In this document: piece by piece, positions 1 to 7,703 of the stretch
How the letters are laid out: the number at the start of each line of letters is the position of its first letter
Numbering within the stretch: position 1 is the first letter of the stretch
Source: Cytophagales bacterium
Lineage (GTDB): Bacteria; Bacteroidota; Bacteroidia; Cytophagales; Flammeovirgaceae
NCBI GenBank assembly: GCA_025056215.1
Contig: JANWWC010000003.1
Span: 248,001 to 312,000, forward strand
Reading direction: 5' to 3'
DNA: 64,000 bases
Translations under genes and position numbers: made by a program
The notes under the pieces: generated by a model
The model's database searches: none
What the model saw: only the letters and a program-made list of their open reading frames with translations
Told to the model about the DNA's origin: nothing

Positions 1-2186
1 CGCAACTGCCTATCCACGCGCCTTGATTCATGTCTTTCTGTTCCGATGATTGCCAAGCCTCCCGCTTTTTTGGCATCCGGGTGCAACTTGATATCAGTTC
101 CGCGCCCAGCCATATTTGTAGCAATTGTGACAGCAGATGGCTGTCCGGCGCGTGCTACAATTTCAGCCTCGCGCGCATGGTGCTTTGCATTTAAGACTTC
201 ATGCTCTATTTTGAGGCGTTGAAGCATGCGACTCAAAATTTCTGAATTTTCGACCGAGGTAGTTCCTACCAACACGGGCCTTCCTTTTTTAATTAAGTCC
301 TGAATCTCTTGTACGACAGCATTGTACTTTTCTCTTACAGTTTTATAAACCTTGTCTTGGTGGTCTATTCGTATGCAAGGCTTATTGGTAGGAATTACAA
401 CCACGTCAAGTTTATAAATATCCCAAAACTCTGTGGCTTCTGTTTCTGCTGTTCCCGTCATACCTGCTAATTTGTGGTACATACGGAAGTAATTTTGAAG
501 CGTAATAGTTGCATAAGTTTGAGTAGCTTCTTCGATTTTAACGCCTTCTTTAGCTTCAATGGCTTGGTGCAATCCATCTGAATAGCGCCTTCCTTCCATG
601 ATGCGCCCTGTTTGCTCGTCTACAATTTTTACTTTTCCATCTATAACCACGTATTCTTTATCGCGCTCGAAAAGCATATATGCTTTCAAAAGTTGATGAA
701 TAGCATGAATGCGATTAGATTTTATAGCGTATTCTTGCAAGATAGCTTCTTTAGCATCTACCTTTTCTTGGTCAGTTTTAGTTTTATCGTTTTCAATCTC
801 GTTAAGGAGAATGGGAATGTTGGGCAAAATAAAGAAATTTTCGTCTTCTCCTGCCTTCGTAATCATCTTAATGCCCTTTTCTGTAATATCGATTGTATTA
901 TGGCGTTCATCGATAGTAAAAAGCAAAGGCTCGTCAGCTTTTGGCATCTCGCGAGCATTATCTTGTAAATAAAAGCTTTCTGTTTTTTGCAAAACTGTTT
1001 TGATGCCAGGTTCACTCAAAAACTTAATAAGTGGCTTATATTTAGGCATTCCGCGATATGCGCGAAACAAAGCAAGCCCTCCTTCTTCATCTTTCAAATT
1101 AGCGGTCAGACGCCTTCTAGCTTCGTTGAGAAAACTATTGACAAGCTTTTTTTGTTCTTCTATCAGATGCACTACGCGGCTCTTAAACATCTGATAAAGC
1201 TCTTCATCCCCTTGTTGAACAGGACCAGAAATAATAAGCGGAGTACGCGCATCATCAATCAGAACAGAGTCTACTTCATCTACCATGGCATAATGTAAGC
1301 GACGTTGCACTACTTCTTCTTTGCTTCTTGCCATGTTATCGCGCAGATAGTCAAAACCAAACTCGTTATTAGTTCCATAAGTAATATCAGCAGCATAAGC
1401 CCTACGACGCTCTTCAGAATTTGGCTGGTATTTATCAATACAATCTACTGTAATACAATGAAACTCCATAAGAGGGCCCATCCATTCACAGTCGCGCCGC
1501 GCTAAGTAATCGTTAACAGTTACAATGTGTACACCTTTCCCAGCCAGAGCGTTTAAATAGGCTGGCAAAGTAGCTACAAGAGTCTTTCCTTCGCCAGTAG
1601 CCATTTCTGCAATTTTTCCTTGGTGCAAAACAATACCTCCAATCAGTTGCACATCGTAATGCACCATATCCCATTTAATAGGGTTGCCTGCTGCTATCCA
1701 TTCATTAAGCCATATTGCTTTTTCCCCTTGAATTTGGACATTGGATTTCTTAGCTGCTATTTGTTTGTCGAACTCTGTAGCTTTTACTTCGAGTTTCCCA
1801 TTTTCTTTGAAACGGCGCGCTGTTTCTTTCACTACTGCGAACGCTTCAGGGAGAACTTGCATCAAAATTTTTTCTAATTCTTTATTTCGTTCTTTCTCCA
1901 AATTGTCGATTGCCTTAAAATGTTTTTCTTTTTCGACGTAGTCCATCTCAAAGTTTTGAGCAACCGCCTGATGATGAGATTGAATTTTGGCATCGATGCT
2001 TGCTAAATGAGCATTGATTTTTTCTTTGAGATGAAAGGTTTTTTGACGCAAATCATCATCGCTAAGGGAATGAAGCGTAGAAAAAATAGCATTGATTTTT
2101 TCTACAATAGGCATGAGTTCCTTTAGGTCTTTTTCTGATTTTGTGCCAAAAATTTTCGTAAGTATCTGACTAATAACACCGAACAT
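1..2186 (-). CDS. secA: Preprotein translocase ATPase SecA (5' part, runs off left edge)
   Basis: SecA is the cytoplasmic ATPase that drives proteins through SecYEG. About 728 N-terminal residues are present; the C-terminus lies beyond base 1. Reading leftward from the ATG at 2186, the Walker A motif MATGEGKT falls near 1600, followed by the conserved VNDYLA. At the edge the second ATPase lobe shows NMAGRGTDI and GTERHESRR. Nothing is broken in frame. Bacteroidota SecA is usually around 1100 residues, so roughly a third is missing from view. The gene is divergent from rfaE2, with a 177-bp shared upstream region. The family assignment is certain; only the end is unknown. Confidence 0.97.
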   Translation of the reverse strand, partial: MFGVISQILTKIFGTKSEKDLKELMPIVEKINAIFSTLHSLSDDDLRQKTFHLKEKINAHLASIDAKIQSHHQAVAQNFEMDYVEKEKHFKAIDNLEKERNKELEKILMQVLPEAFAVVKETARRFKENGKLEVKATEFDKQIAAKKSNVQIQGEKAIWLNEWIAAGNPIKWDMVHYDVQLIGGIVLHQGKIAEMATGEGKTLVATLPAYLNALAGKGVHIVTVNDYLARRDCEWMGPLMEFHCITVDCIDKYQPNSEERRRAYAADITYGTNNEFGFDYLRDNMARSKEEVVQRRLHYAMVDEVDSVLIDDARTPLIISGPVQQGDEELYQMFKSRVVHLIEEQKKLVNSFLNEARRRLTANLKDEEGGLALFRAYRGMPKYKPLIKFLSEPGIKTVLQKTESFYLQDNAREMPKADEPLLFTIDERHNTIDITEKGIKMITKAGEDENFFILPNIPILLNEIENDKTKTDQEKVDAKEAILQEYAIKSNRIHAIHQLLKAYMLFERDKEYVVIDGKVKIVDEQTGRIMEGRRYSDGLHQAIEAKEGVKIEEATQTYATITLQNYFRMYHKLAGMTGTAETEATEFWDIYKLDVVVIPTNKPCIRIDHQDKVYKTVREKYNAVVQEIQDLIKKGRPVLVGTTSVENSEILSRMLQRLKIEHEVLNAKHHAREAEIVARAGQPSAVTIATNMAGRGTDIKLHPDAKKAGGLAIIGTERHESRRVDRQL

Positions 2187-2363
2187 AATTCTAATAAAAT
2201 AATTTCGTAACAATTGGCGAATTTACACAATCTACACCGAATTTGATACCCATAATAAAGCGATTTTATTTAAATTCTTGAGAAATTAATATTTGCTTTT
2301 TTAAAATTGAGTCATTTCCCTCTTAAGACACTTTATTTATGGCATAAAAAGTTTGCAAAACTC

Positions 2364-2849
2364 ATGTCAAACACGGCAAAAAAAATCTTTCCAAATACAA
2401 CAGCATTAGCCGAACAAGTTCGCATTTGGCAAGCGGAAGGCAAAAAAGTAGTATTTACAAACGGCTGCTTTGATATTCTTCATTTAGGGCATGTAGATTA
2501 CTTAGAAAAAGCCGCTCAACTTGGAAACAAACTCGTAGTAGGCGTTAATACCGATGCCTCTGTAAAAAAGTTGAAAGGAAATCATAGACCTATCAATAAT
2601 GAATATGCCAGATGTCGCGTGTTAGCAGCTTTAGCCTTCACCGATGCTATTATCTTGTTTGACGAAGATACTCCTTTGCAACTCATTCAAACGCTACTAC
2701 CCGACGTTTTAGTAAAGGGAGCTGACTACAAAGTAGAAAATATTGTAGGCGCCGATGTGGTGTTATCTCGTGGAGGAGAAGTCAAAACCATCGAATTTGT
2801 AGAGGGTTATTCTACTACTAACATAATCGCCAAAATGAAAACACCATGA
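2364..2849 (+). CDS. rfaE2: D-glycero-beta-D-manno-heptose 1-phosphate adenylyltransferase (RfaE domain II)
   Basis: This single-domain nucleotidyltransferase (161 aa) would make ADP-heptose from heptose-1-phosphate for lipopolysaccharide core. The motif [13 protein letters not shown] holds the HxGH-type nucleotide-binding site, and the C-terminal [12 protein letters not shown] is typical of RfaE2. The kinase half (RfaE1) is not fused and is not in the window. I chose ATG 2364; an in-frame TTG at 2307 would add 19 unconserved residues. The stop overlaps the tsaB start (ATGA), so translation is probably coupled. A weak promoter-like AATATTTG ends at 2295. A generic glycerol-3-phosphate cytidylyltransferase-like enzyme is the main alternative, but length and motifs favour RfaE2. 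Confidence 0.88.
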   Translation: MSNTAKKIFPNTTALAEQVRIWQAEGKKVVFTNGCFDILHLGHVDYLEKAAQLGNKLVVGVNTDASVKKLKGNHRPINNEYARCRVLAALAFTDAIILFDEDTPLQLIQTLLPDVLVKGADYKVENIVGADVVLSRGGEVKTIEFVEGYSTTNIIAKMKTP

Positions 2850-3529
2850 TTTTAAGTATTGAAACAGCCACAAGGCAACAATGCTCCGTGGCACTACATG
2901 ATACATCGGGTACACTAAAATTTGAACGCATCTTTCTGCAACCCGATCAACATTTAGAAGCTTTATCGCAAGGACTGGAAGAAATATTTTCTTTACCTTC
3001 TGATCTTCGTAAAATCCAGGCAGTGGCAGTTTCAGCGGGTCCAGGGTCTTACACAGGCTTGCGAATCGGTGTTTCTATGGCAAAAGCATTGGCTTATAGC
3101 CTTCAATGTCCGTTAATTGCGGTAAATACGCTGTTCGCATTAGCTCAAGAAGAATTTTTCTTAGAAAGTCACAAAAATAAAAAATTGATATGCCCCATGA
3201 TAGATGCAAGGCGCAACGAAGTATATACAATGATAGTGGATTCGCAAGGAAATGAAATCCTACCTATGCAGACGCACATTCTTACAAAAGATTCTTTTTC
3301 AAGTTTATTAGATTCAAACACCATGATTTTTATCGGAAATGGAGCAGAAAAAGCACAAAGAATTCTTTATGCTCCAACAGCTATTTTTAAACCATTTGTT
3401 TATCCATTAGCACGCCAAGTAGGTAGACGCGCCGTTCAACTCTTTCATGAAAAAAAGTTTGTAGACGTGGCTTATTTTGAGCCTTATTACTTGAAAGATT
3501 TTATCGGAAAGAAATTGCAAAATACATGA
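2846..3529 (+). CDS. tsaB: tRNA threonylcarbamoyladenosine biosynthesis protein TsaB
   Basis: TsaB (227 aa) is the non-catalytic partner of TsaD in the t6A37 modification of ANN-decoding tRNAs. The N-terminal ILSIETAT and the central [13 protein letters not shown] are the ASKHA-fold signatures of the TsaB branch; the metal-binding histidines of TsaD are absent, as expected. It overlaps rfaE2 upstream and murG downstream by 4 bp each (ATGA), which makes a tightly coupled three-gene cassette. tsaD and tsaE are not in this window. Nothing unusual in length or sequence. Confidence 0.93.
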   Translation: MILSIETATRQQCSVALHDTSGTLKFERIFLQPDQHLEALSQGLEEIFSLPSDLRKIQAVAVSAGPGSYTGLRIGVSMAKALAYSLQCPLIAVNTLFALAQEEFFLESHKNKKLICPMIDARRNEVYTMIVDSQGNEILPMQTHILTKDSFSSLLDSNTMIFIGNGAEKAQRILYAPTAIFKPFVYPLARQVGRRAVQLFHEKKFVDVAYFEPYYLKDFIGKKLQNT

Positions 3530-4623
3530 AAAAAATCATTATAAGTGGCGGAGGCACAGGCGGGCACGTTTATCCTGCTATTGCTATTGCAGATGCTCTC
3601 AAACAAATCGAACCAGATATTCAAATTTTATTTGTAGGAGCAGAAGGAAAAATGGAAATGGAGAAGGTGCCACAAGCCGGTTATCGAATCATCGGCTTGC
3701 CGATTAGTGGATTTCAGCGTCAGCAAATGTGGAAAAATGTTTCTTTCCCTTTCAGATTGATAAAGAGTTTATATCAATCATGGCAAATTATTAATGATTT
3801 TTGCCCAAATGTAGTAGTAGGAGTAGGCGGTTATGCTAGTGGCGCCATTTTACAAGTAGCTGTTTGGCGAAAAATTCCTACACTTATTCAAGAACAAAAT
3901 GGATACGCAGGTTTTACTAACAAAATTTTAGCTCCTCAAGTTCAAAAAATTTGTGTGGCTTATCCAGATATGGGAAAATACTTTCCTAAAGAAAAAATCG
4001 TTTTTACGGGTAATCCAGTTCGTCAGAAAATTGCACAAAATCAAATTTCACATCAACAAGCCTGCGCGTTCTGGGGATTTTCCCCTCAAAAAAAGACATT
4101 ATTAGTTTTAGGAGGCAGTTTAGGTGCCAAGACTATTAACCAAAGCATTCTAAAAGGACTTTTTGCATTTGAACAACACTCTGTACAACTCTTATGGCAA
4201 ACAGGAAAAAATTATTACGATAACATCTTACAGAATATAGCTCCAGAACATAGAAATTCAACGCACATCAAAATTCTTCCTTTCATTACTGAAATGGATT
4301 TTGCTTACAAGGCTGCAGATGTAGTGATTTCGCGTGCAGGCGCCCTAAGTATATCAGAACTCTGCTTAGCAGGAAAACCTTGTATTTTAGTTCCTTCGCC
4401 CAATGTAGCAGAAGACCACCAAACTAAAAATGCAATGGCTTTAGTTCAAAAAGAGGCTGCTATTATGGTTAAAGACTCAGAGGCTGATTCTACATTAGTA
4501 AACACTGCTCTTCAACTATTATCTGATTCGGCTACTCAACAAAAACTTTCTTCTCATATTTCAGCATTTGCTAAGCCCGAGGCTGCTAGGAATATTGCGC
4601 AAGAAATCTTAAAATTATGTTAG
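3526..4623 (+). CDS. murG: UDP-GlcNAc:undecaprenyl-pyrophosphoryl-MurNAc-pentapeptide N-acetylglucosaminyltransferase MurG
   Basis: MurG (365 aa) transfers GlcNAc to lipid I to make lipid II on the cytoplasmic face of the inner membrane. The N-terminal glycine loop SGGGTGGHVYPA (about residues 7-18), the second loop GGSLGAKTIN (about 194-203) and the acceptor/donor segment VISRAGALSISEL (about 265-277) identify it. It is normally found in a division/cell-wall cluster; here it instead ends a coupled cassette after rfaE2 and tsaB, linking peptidoglycan and LPS precursor genes. The tRNA-Cys promoter begins 7 bp after the stop. Confidence 0.97.
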   Translation: MKKIIISGGGTGGHVYPAIAIADALKQIEPDIQILFVGAEGKMEMEKVPQAGYRIIGLPISGFQRQQMWKNVSFPFRLIKSLYQSWQIINDFCPNVVVGVGGYASGAILQVAVWRKIPTLIQEQNGYAGFTNKILAPQVQKICVAYPDMGKYFPKEKIVFTGNPVRQKIAQNQISHQQACAFWGFSPQKKTLLVLGGSLGAKTINQSILKGLFAFEQHSVQLLWQTGKNYYDNILQNIAPEHRNSTHIKILPFITEMDFAYKAADVVISRAGALSISELCLAGKPCILVPSPNVAEDHQTKNAMALVQKEAAIMVKDSEADSTLVNTALQLLSDSATQQKLSSHISAFAKPEAARNIAQEILKLC

Positions 4624-4629
4624 CACATT

Positions 4630-4661
4630 TTTGGAATTACAAAAGAATTAAATCATCTTTG
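4630..4661 (+). promoter_or_regulatory. Promoter of tRNA-Cys
   Basis: TTTG at 4630-4633, a 20-bp spacer and CATCTTTG at 4654-4661 match the Bacteroidota vegetative consensus (TTTG, 19-20 bp, TAnnTTTG) at 11 of 12 informative bases or better. The tRNA begins at 4674, the expected distance. It lies just after the murG stop. Confidence 0.7.
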
Positions 4662-4673
4662 TAGGCTGTAAAA

Positions 4674-4744
4674 GGTCTTGTGGCCGAGAGGCTAGGCAGA
4701 GCTCTGCAAAAGCTTCCACAGCGGTTCGAATCCGCTCAAGACCT
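4674..4744 (+). tRNA. tRNA-Cys (anticodon GCA)
   Basis: The acceptor arms GGTCTTG (4674-4680) and CAAGACC (4737-4743) pair perfectly. The anticodon stem 4699-4703/4711-4715 encloses the loop CTGCAAA, with anticodon GCA at 4706-4708. The T-loop GGTTCGAATCC is present and the discriminator is U (4744), the cysteine identity base. Length is 71 nt and the CCA end is not encoded. Confidence 0.96.
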
Positions 4745-4885
4745 CAACAAAGCATAACTAAAGTAGCTGCATTTCTCTTAAAAAAATCATGGATTCCTAC
4801 TAAAAAATTTGCAAAATTTATTATTTTGCATTTACTTTTCATGCAAACTAACTTAACAACTATTAGGTTTAAATCCTTTATTAGC

Positions 4886-5458
4886 ATGCAATACAAAATT
4901 AAACTCAAAAATTCAGACGACTATGTAATTTTGTCTGATGATGCTTATCATTTTATAGAGCGAAACGAATATTACAAATCAATTGATTTCTTGAACAATC
5001 TTCGCAAGCATTCGAGTGGTTATGTATTTTATCAACGGAATTATCCGCGCAATGACGGCTCTTACAAGAACGTAACAATTTATCTTCACAAGTTGATTGC
5101 AGAAAAATTTGTACCCAAACCCAAAGATACTACTAAAAGGCTCTTTGTTCGTTTTAAAAATGGCAATCCTTTAGATAATCGAACAAAGAATTTAGAATGG
5201 ACTACTATGTCCGAATTGCGCAGGCAACAAAAAAGACATCATAATAAAACAGGCTACAGAGGGGTCGTGCAAGTTAGCAAGAACTCGTATCGAGCGGTGC
5301 TCTATACTAGCACAGAAAGGTTTGATTTAGGTCTTTTCCGCACAGCAGAGGAAGCTGCAAGGGCTTATAATCAAAAATCTCTCGAACTTTTTGGAAATAC
5401 CAAAAGCCTCAACAAATTTTACACCTCTGAAGATGAACAATCTGCAGCTAAAGTTTAA
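4886..5458 (+). CDS. AP2-domain protein with a degenerate HNH region
   Basis: This 190-residue protein joins an N-terminal part resembling HNH homing-endonuclease proteins (residues 1-110) to a C-terminal AP2/ERF DNA-binding domain (about 121-177). The AP2 part shows GYRGVV, RFDLGLF and TAEEAARAYN. In the HNH part, H68 of the LHKLIAEKF motif and the DNRTKNLEW end are kept, but the usual NHxDG segment reads RFKNG (from R89), so the catalytic histidine and its neighbours are lost. I infer a DNA-binding regulator or remnant rather than an active nuclease. Start ATG 4886 gives the family-like beginning MQYKIKLKNSDD; ATG 4841 and TTG 4826 are in-frame alternatives. It stands alone after tRNA-Cys, a typical landing place for mobile genes. 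Confidence 0.8.
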   Translation: MQYKIKLKNSDDYVILSDDAYHFIERNEYYKSIDFLNNLRKHSSGYVFYQRNYPRNDGSYKNVTIYLHKLIAEKFVPKPKDTTKRLFVRFKNGNPLDNRTKNLEWTTMSELRRQQKRHHNKTGYRGVVQVSKNSYRAVLYTSTERFDLGLFRTAEEAARAYNQKSLELFGNTKSLNKFYTSEDEQSAAKV

Positions 5459-5478
5459 AACCTTAAATGCATAAAAAT

Positions 5479-5577
5479 ATGAGCATGGAAACAGCAGCGT
5501 ACATCTTTTTTGTTGTACTGCTAACAGCTTCTTTTTTAATTGGCGCTTATTTGGCAAAATATGAAGACCAACGCTAG
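5479..5577 (+). CDS. Small single-span membrane protein (32 aa)
   Basis: A short reading frame encodes MSMETAAYIFFVVLL followed by more hydrophobic residues and the charged end AKYEDQR. It has a short N-terminus, one membrane span of about 22 residues (AAYIFF to AYLA) and a charged tail. An in-frame ATG at 5467 would add four residues. It lies 20 bp after the AP2 gene and is followed 14 bp later by a strong hairpin terminator, which supports it being the last gene of a transcript. I do not recognise the family; size and layout resemble small accessory subunits of membrane complexes, but no function can be assigned. Confidence 0.55.
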   Translation: MSMETAAYIFFVVLLTASFLIGAYLAKYEDQR

Positions 5578-5591
5578 GAACTTTCTCAAGT

Positions 5592-5623
5592 AAGTTGTCT
5601 GTGTGATATCAGGCAACTTTTTT
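5592..5623 (+). terminator. Rho-independent terminator directly before coaD
   Basis: A 10-bp stem (5592-5601 with 5610-5619, one G-U pair), an 8-nt loop and a run of T to 5623. It closes the AP2/small-protein transcript but sits only 7-13 bp ahead of the coaD start codon. Confidence 0.8.
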
Positions 5624-5636
5624 AATACAAATGATT

Positions 5637-6086
5637 ATGAAAATTGCCATCTTTCCAGGTACGTTCGATCCTTTTACTCGCGGACACGAAGATATAGCGC
5701 GAAGAGGGGCTAAAATGTTTGACTACTTAATCATTGGCATTGGTCATAACAGCCAAAAGAAGCGTTATTTTCCTGTAGAATTAATGATAGAAAAAATATC
5801 AGAAGCCCTTTCAGACCTTCCTAATGTAAGCGTTAAGGCGTATGATTTGCTCACAGCCGAGTTCGCAAGAAAAAATCAGGCTACTTATATCTTGCGAGGA
5901 TTGCGAAACACAACCGATTTTGAATATGAAAACAGTATTGCACAAGCCAACAAACAAATTTATCCAGAATTAGAAACCGTCTTTTTGATTACATCTCCTC
6001 CTTACGCACACATTAGCTCTACTATTACGAGAGAAATTTACAAGTATGGAAAATCTATTTCTGAGTTTGTTCCGTATTCGTTATAA
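5637..6086 (+). CDS. coaD: Phosphopantetheine adenylyltransferase CoaD
   Basis: CoaD (149 aa) catalyses the fourth step of coenzyme A synthesis, adenylating 4'-phosphopantetheine. The beginning MKIAIFPGTFDPFTRGHED contains the T/HxGH nucleotidyltransferase motif, and the C-terminal ISSTITREI carries the second conserved ATP-binding segment. Length is normal. ATG 5637 gives the standard family start; ATG 5631 would add two residues. A terminator ends 13 bp upstream, so there is no room for a promoter between terminator and gene: coaD must depend on read-through or on a promoter inside the upstream small ORF. It is followed by an OmpH-like gene after 11 bp. Confidence 0.96.
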   Translation: MKIAIFPGTFDPFTRGHEDIARRGAKMFDYLIIGIGHNSQKKRYFPVELMIEKISEALSDLPNVSVKAYDLLTAEFARKNQATYILRGLRNTTDFEYENSIAQANKQIYPELETVFLITSPPYAHISSTITREIYKYGKSISEFVPYSL

Positions 6087-6097
6087 ATCTCATTCAC

Positions 6098-6724
6098 ATG
6101 ACAAAATCAAACATCTTTTTAGTTATCGCAGTGGCTATTTCACTTATGATTTCGTTGTTTTCTGTTCTGAGAACATTTCGAACAGAATCTCATCAGAGCC
6201 CCGCTGTTTCTTCTTGGAGAGCTGACACGCTTACTTCTTCAAAACCCATTCGAATTGCGTACATTATTCCTGATAGCATTTTAAAAAATTACGTTTACTA
6301 TCAAGAGATTTCTAAACAATTTGAGAGCAAAAGATCTATAGCAGAAAGAGAGTTTGAAAAGAAAGCGCGAACGCTTCAAAGCGAAATGCAAATGTTTCAA
6401 CAAAAAGCACAAGCAGGTTTGCTCTCTCAAAACGAAATGCGCGCTGGTGAAGAGCGTCTTCTTAAACAAGAAAGAGAACTGCAAGAATACAATCAAACCG
6501 AAACAGAAAAACTTATGCGAGAAGAAAAAGAACTCACCGAAAAACTTTACAATCGCGTATCTGATTACATTAAAAAGTACAATGATACTGCGCAATACGA
6601 TATCATTTTAAATTATGTACCTGGTACAACTATATGGTTCGCAAATTCGATGTATGACATTACTCATCAAATCGTAGAAGGCTTAAACCAAGCATACCAA
6701 CTTGAAAAAGAAGGAAAAAAATAA
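6098..6724 (+). CDS. OmpH/Skp-family periplasmic chaperone-like protein
   Basis: A 208-residue protein with an N-terminal membrane span or uncleaved signal (about residues 5-24), then a beta strand IRIAYIIPDSIL, a long charged coiled coil (about 70-155, rich in Glu/Lys/Gln) and a C-terminal strand region with YDIILNY. This order is that of OmpH/Skp proteins, trimeric jellyfish-like chaperones that hold unfolded outer-membrane proteins. It overlaps no neighbour but is 11 bp after coaD and 3 bp before the WD40 gene, so the three are probably co-transcribed. Sequence conservation is weak in this family; the coiled coil could inflate similarity. Confidence 0.8.
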   Translation: MTKSNIFLVIAVAISLMISLFSVLRTFRTESHQSPAVSSWRADTLTSSKPIRIAYIIPDSILKNYVYYQEISKQFESKRSIAEREFEKKARTLQSEMQMFQQKAQAGLLSQNEMRAGEERLLKQERELQEYNQTETEKLMREEKELTEKLYNRVSDYIKKYNDTAQYDIILNYVPGTTIWFANSMYDITHQIVEGLNQAYQLEKEGKK

Positions 6725-6727
6725 ACC

Positions 6728-7651
6728 ATGATTAAAACCCCTTCAGTACAAAAAATAGCTTCTTTTACTGGACATCGAGATGCTATCTACGCACTCTCTT
6801 ATGGAGGTAATCATTTTTTTTATACGGCAGGCTCTGATGGAATGGTCGTTCGTTGGAATGTTTTAGAACCAGAAAAAGGCTTTTTAGTTGCTAAAGTTCC
6901 CAACACTGTATACGCTCTTCATTGCGATATTTCTCGAAAATGGCTTATCATAGGCCAAAACTTCGATGGAGTTCATTTAATTTCTCTTGAAACAGGAAAA
7001 GAAATTGGTTCTATTCATTTGGAAAATGCACCTTTTTTTGAGATTCTGACAGTGAAAAATTTTGTACTTGTCGCCTCAGGAAGTGGAAAACTATTTGTGA
7101 TTGACCTAAAAACAGGCAGTATTGCTGGTAAGATTCCACTTTCCGATGCATCTTTGCGCACGATAGCTTATAATGCTGTAGATGATGAAATCGCTATCGG
7201 AGGTTCAGACCACAAAATTAGAATTTTAGACCCAAAATTTTCTATCAAACAAGAAATAGAGGCACATACTAATTCTGTTTTTTCTTTATGCTATTCTCCT
7301 CATGATCAGACACTTTGGAGTGGAAGTCGGGACGCTCATTTGAAAGCATGGAAAAAAGATTCTCAAACGTATGTGCTGCTATACGATATAGTGGCCCATA
7401 TGTTTACTATTAATTATATTGCTTTTTCTCCCTCTGGAAAACATTTTGCTACTTGTAGCAAAGATAAATCTATTAAGCTGTGGAATAGCCAGTCGGGCAA
7501 ACTGCTCAAAGTAATCGACAAGTCGCGCCATGCCGGACACGGTACTTCTGTAAATAAATTATGCTGGCTTAACGAATCTCAACTCATCTCTTGCAGCGAC
7601 GATAAGACTGCATCCTTGTGGCAAATCACATGGGTAGAAGAAAGCCAGTAA
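6728..7651 (+). CDS. WD40-repeat protein
   Basis: A 307-residue protein made almost wholly of WD40 repeats: FTGHRDAIYAL...VVRWN, AHTNSVFSLCYS...LKAWK, YIAFSPSGKHFAT...IKLWN and SVNKLCW...ASLWQ are clear, with about three more divergent blades between residues 50 and 165. That suits one seven-bladed propeller. There is no signal peptide or membrane span, so it is probably a cytoplasmic scaffold. It starts 3 bp after the OmpH-like gene. Bacterial WD40 proteins of this size occur in Bacteroidota but the partner is not identifiable from the sequence. Confidence 0.88.
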   Translation: MIKTPSVQKIASFTGHRDAIYALSYGGNHFFYTAGSDGMVVRWNVLEPEKGFLVAKVPNTVYALHCDISRKWLIIGQNFDGVHLISLETGKEIGSIHLENAPFFEILTVKNFVLVASGSGKLFVIDLKTGSIAGKIPLSDASLRTIAYNAVDDEIAIGGSDHKIRILDPKFSIKQEIEAHTNSVFSLCYSPHDQTLWSGSRDAHLKAWKKDSQTYVLLYDIVAHMFTINYIAFSPSGKHFATCSKDKSIKLWNSQSGKLLKVIDKSRHAGHGTSVNKLCWLNESQLISCSDDKTASLWQITWVEESQ

Positions 7652-7672
7652 AAGAACCTTTCTGATTTTCGA

Positions 7673-7698
7673 TTTTTCGATTTAATTTAATCGAAAAA
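7673..7698. repeat. 10-bp perfect inverted repeat between WD40 gene and uvrC
   Basis: TTTTTCGATT (7673-7682) and its exact complement (7689-7698) flank a 6-nt spacer, 5 bp before the uvrC ATG. There is no T-tract after it, so an operator or an RNA hairpin over the uvrC initiation region is as likely as a terminator. Confidence 0.5.
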
Positions 7699-7703
7699 TA
7701 GCT

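Noticed and set aside
612-972. Two overlapping plus-strand frames across secA
   Set aside because: They lie antisense within the continuous SecA coding region; the translations are low-complexity Phe/Ile/Ser-rich with no domain.
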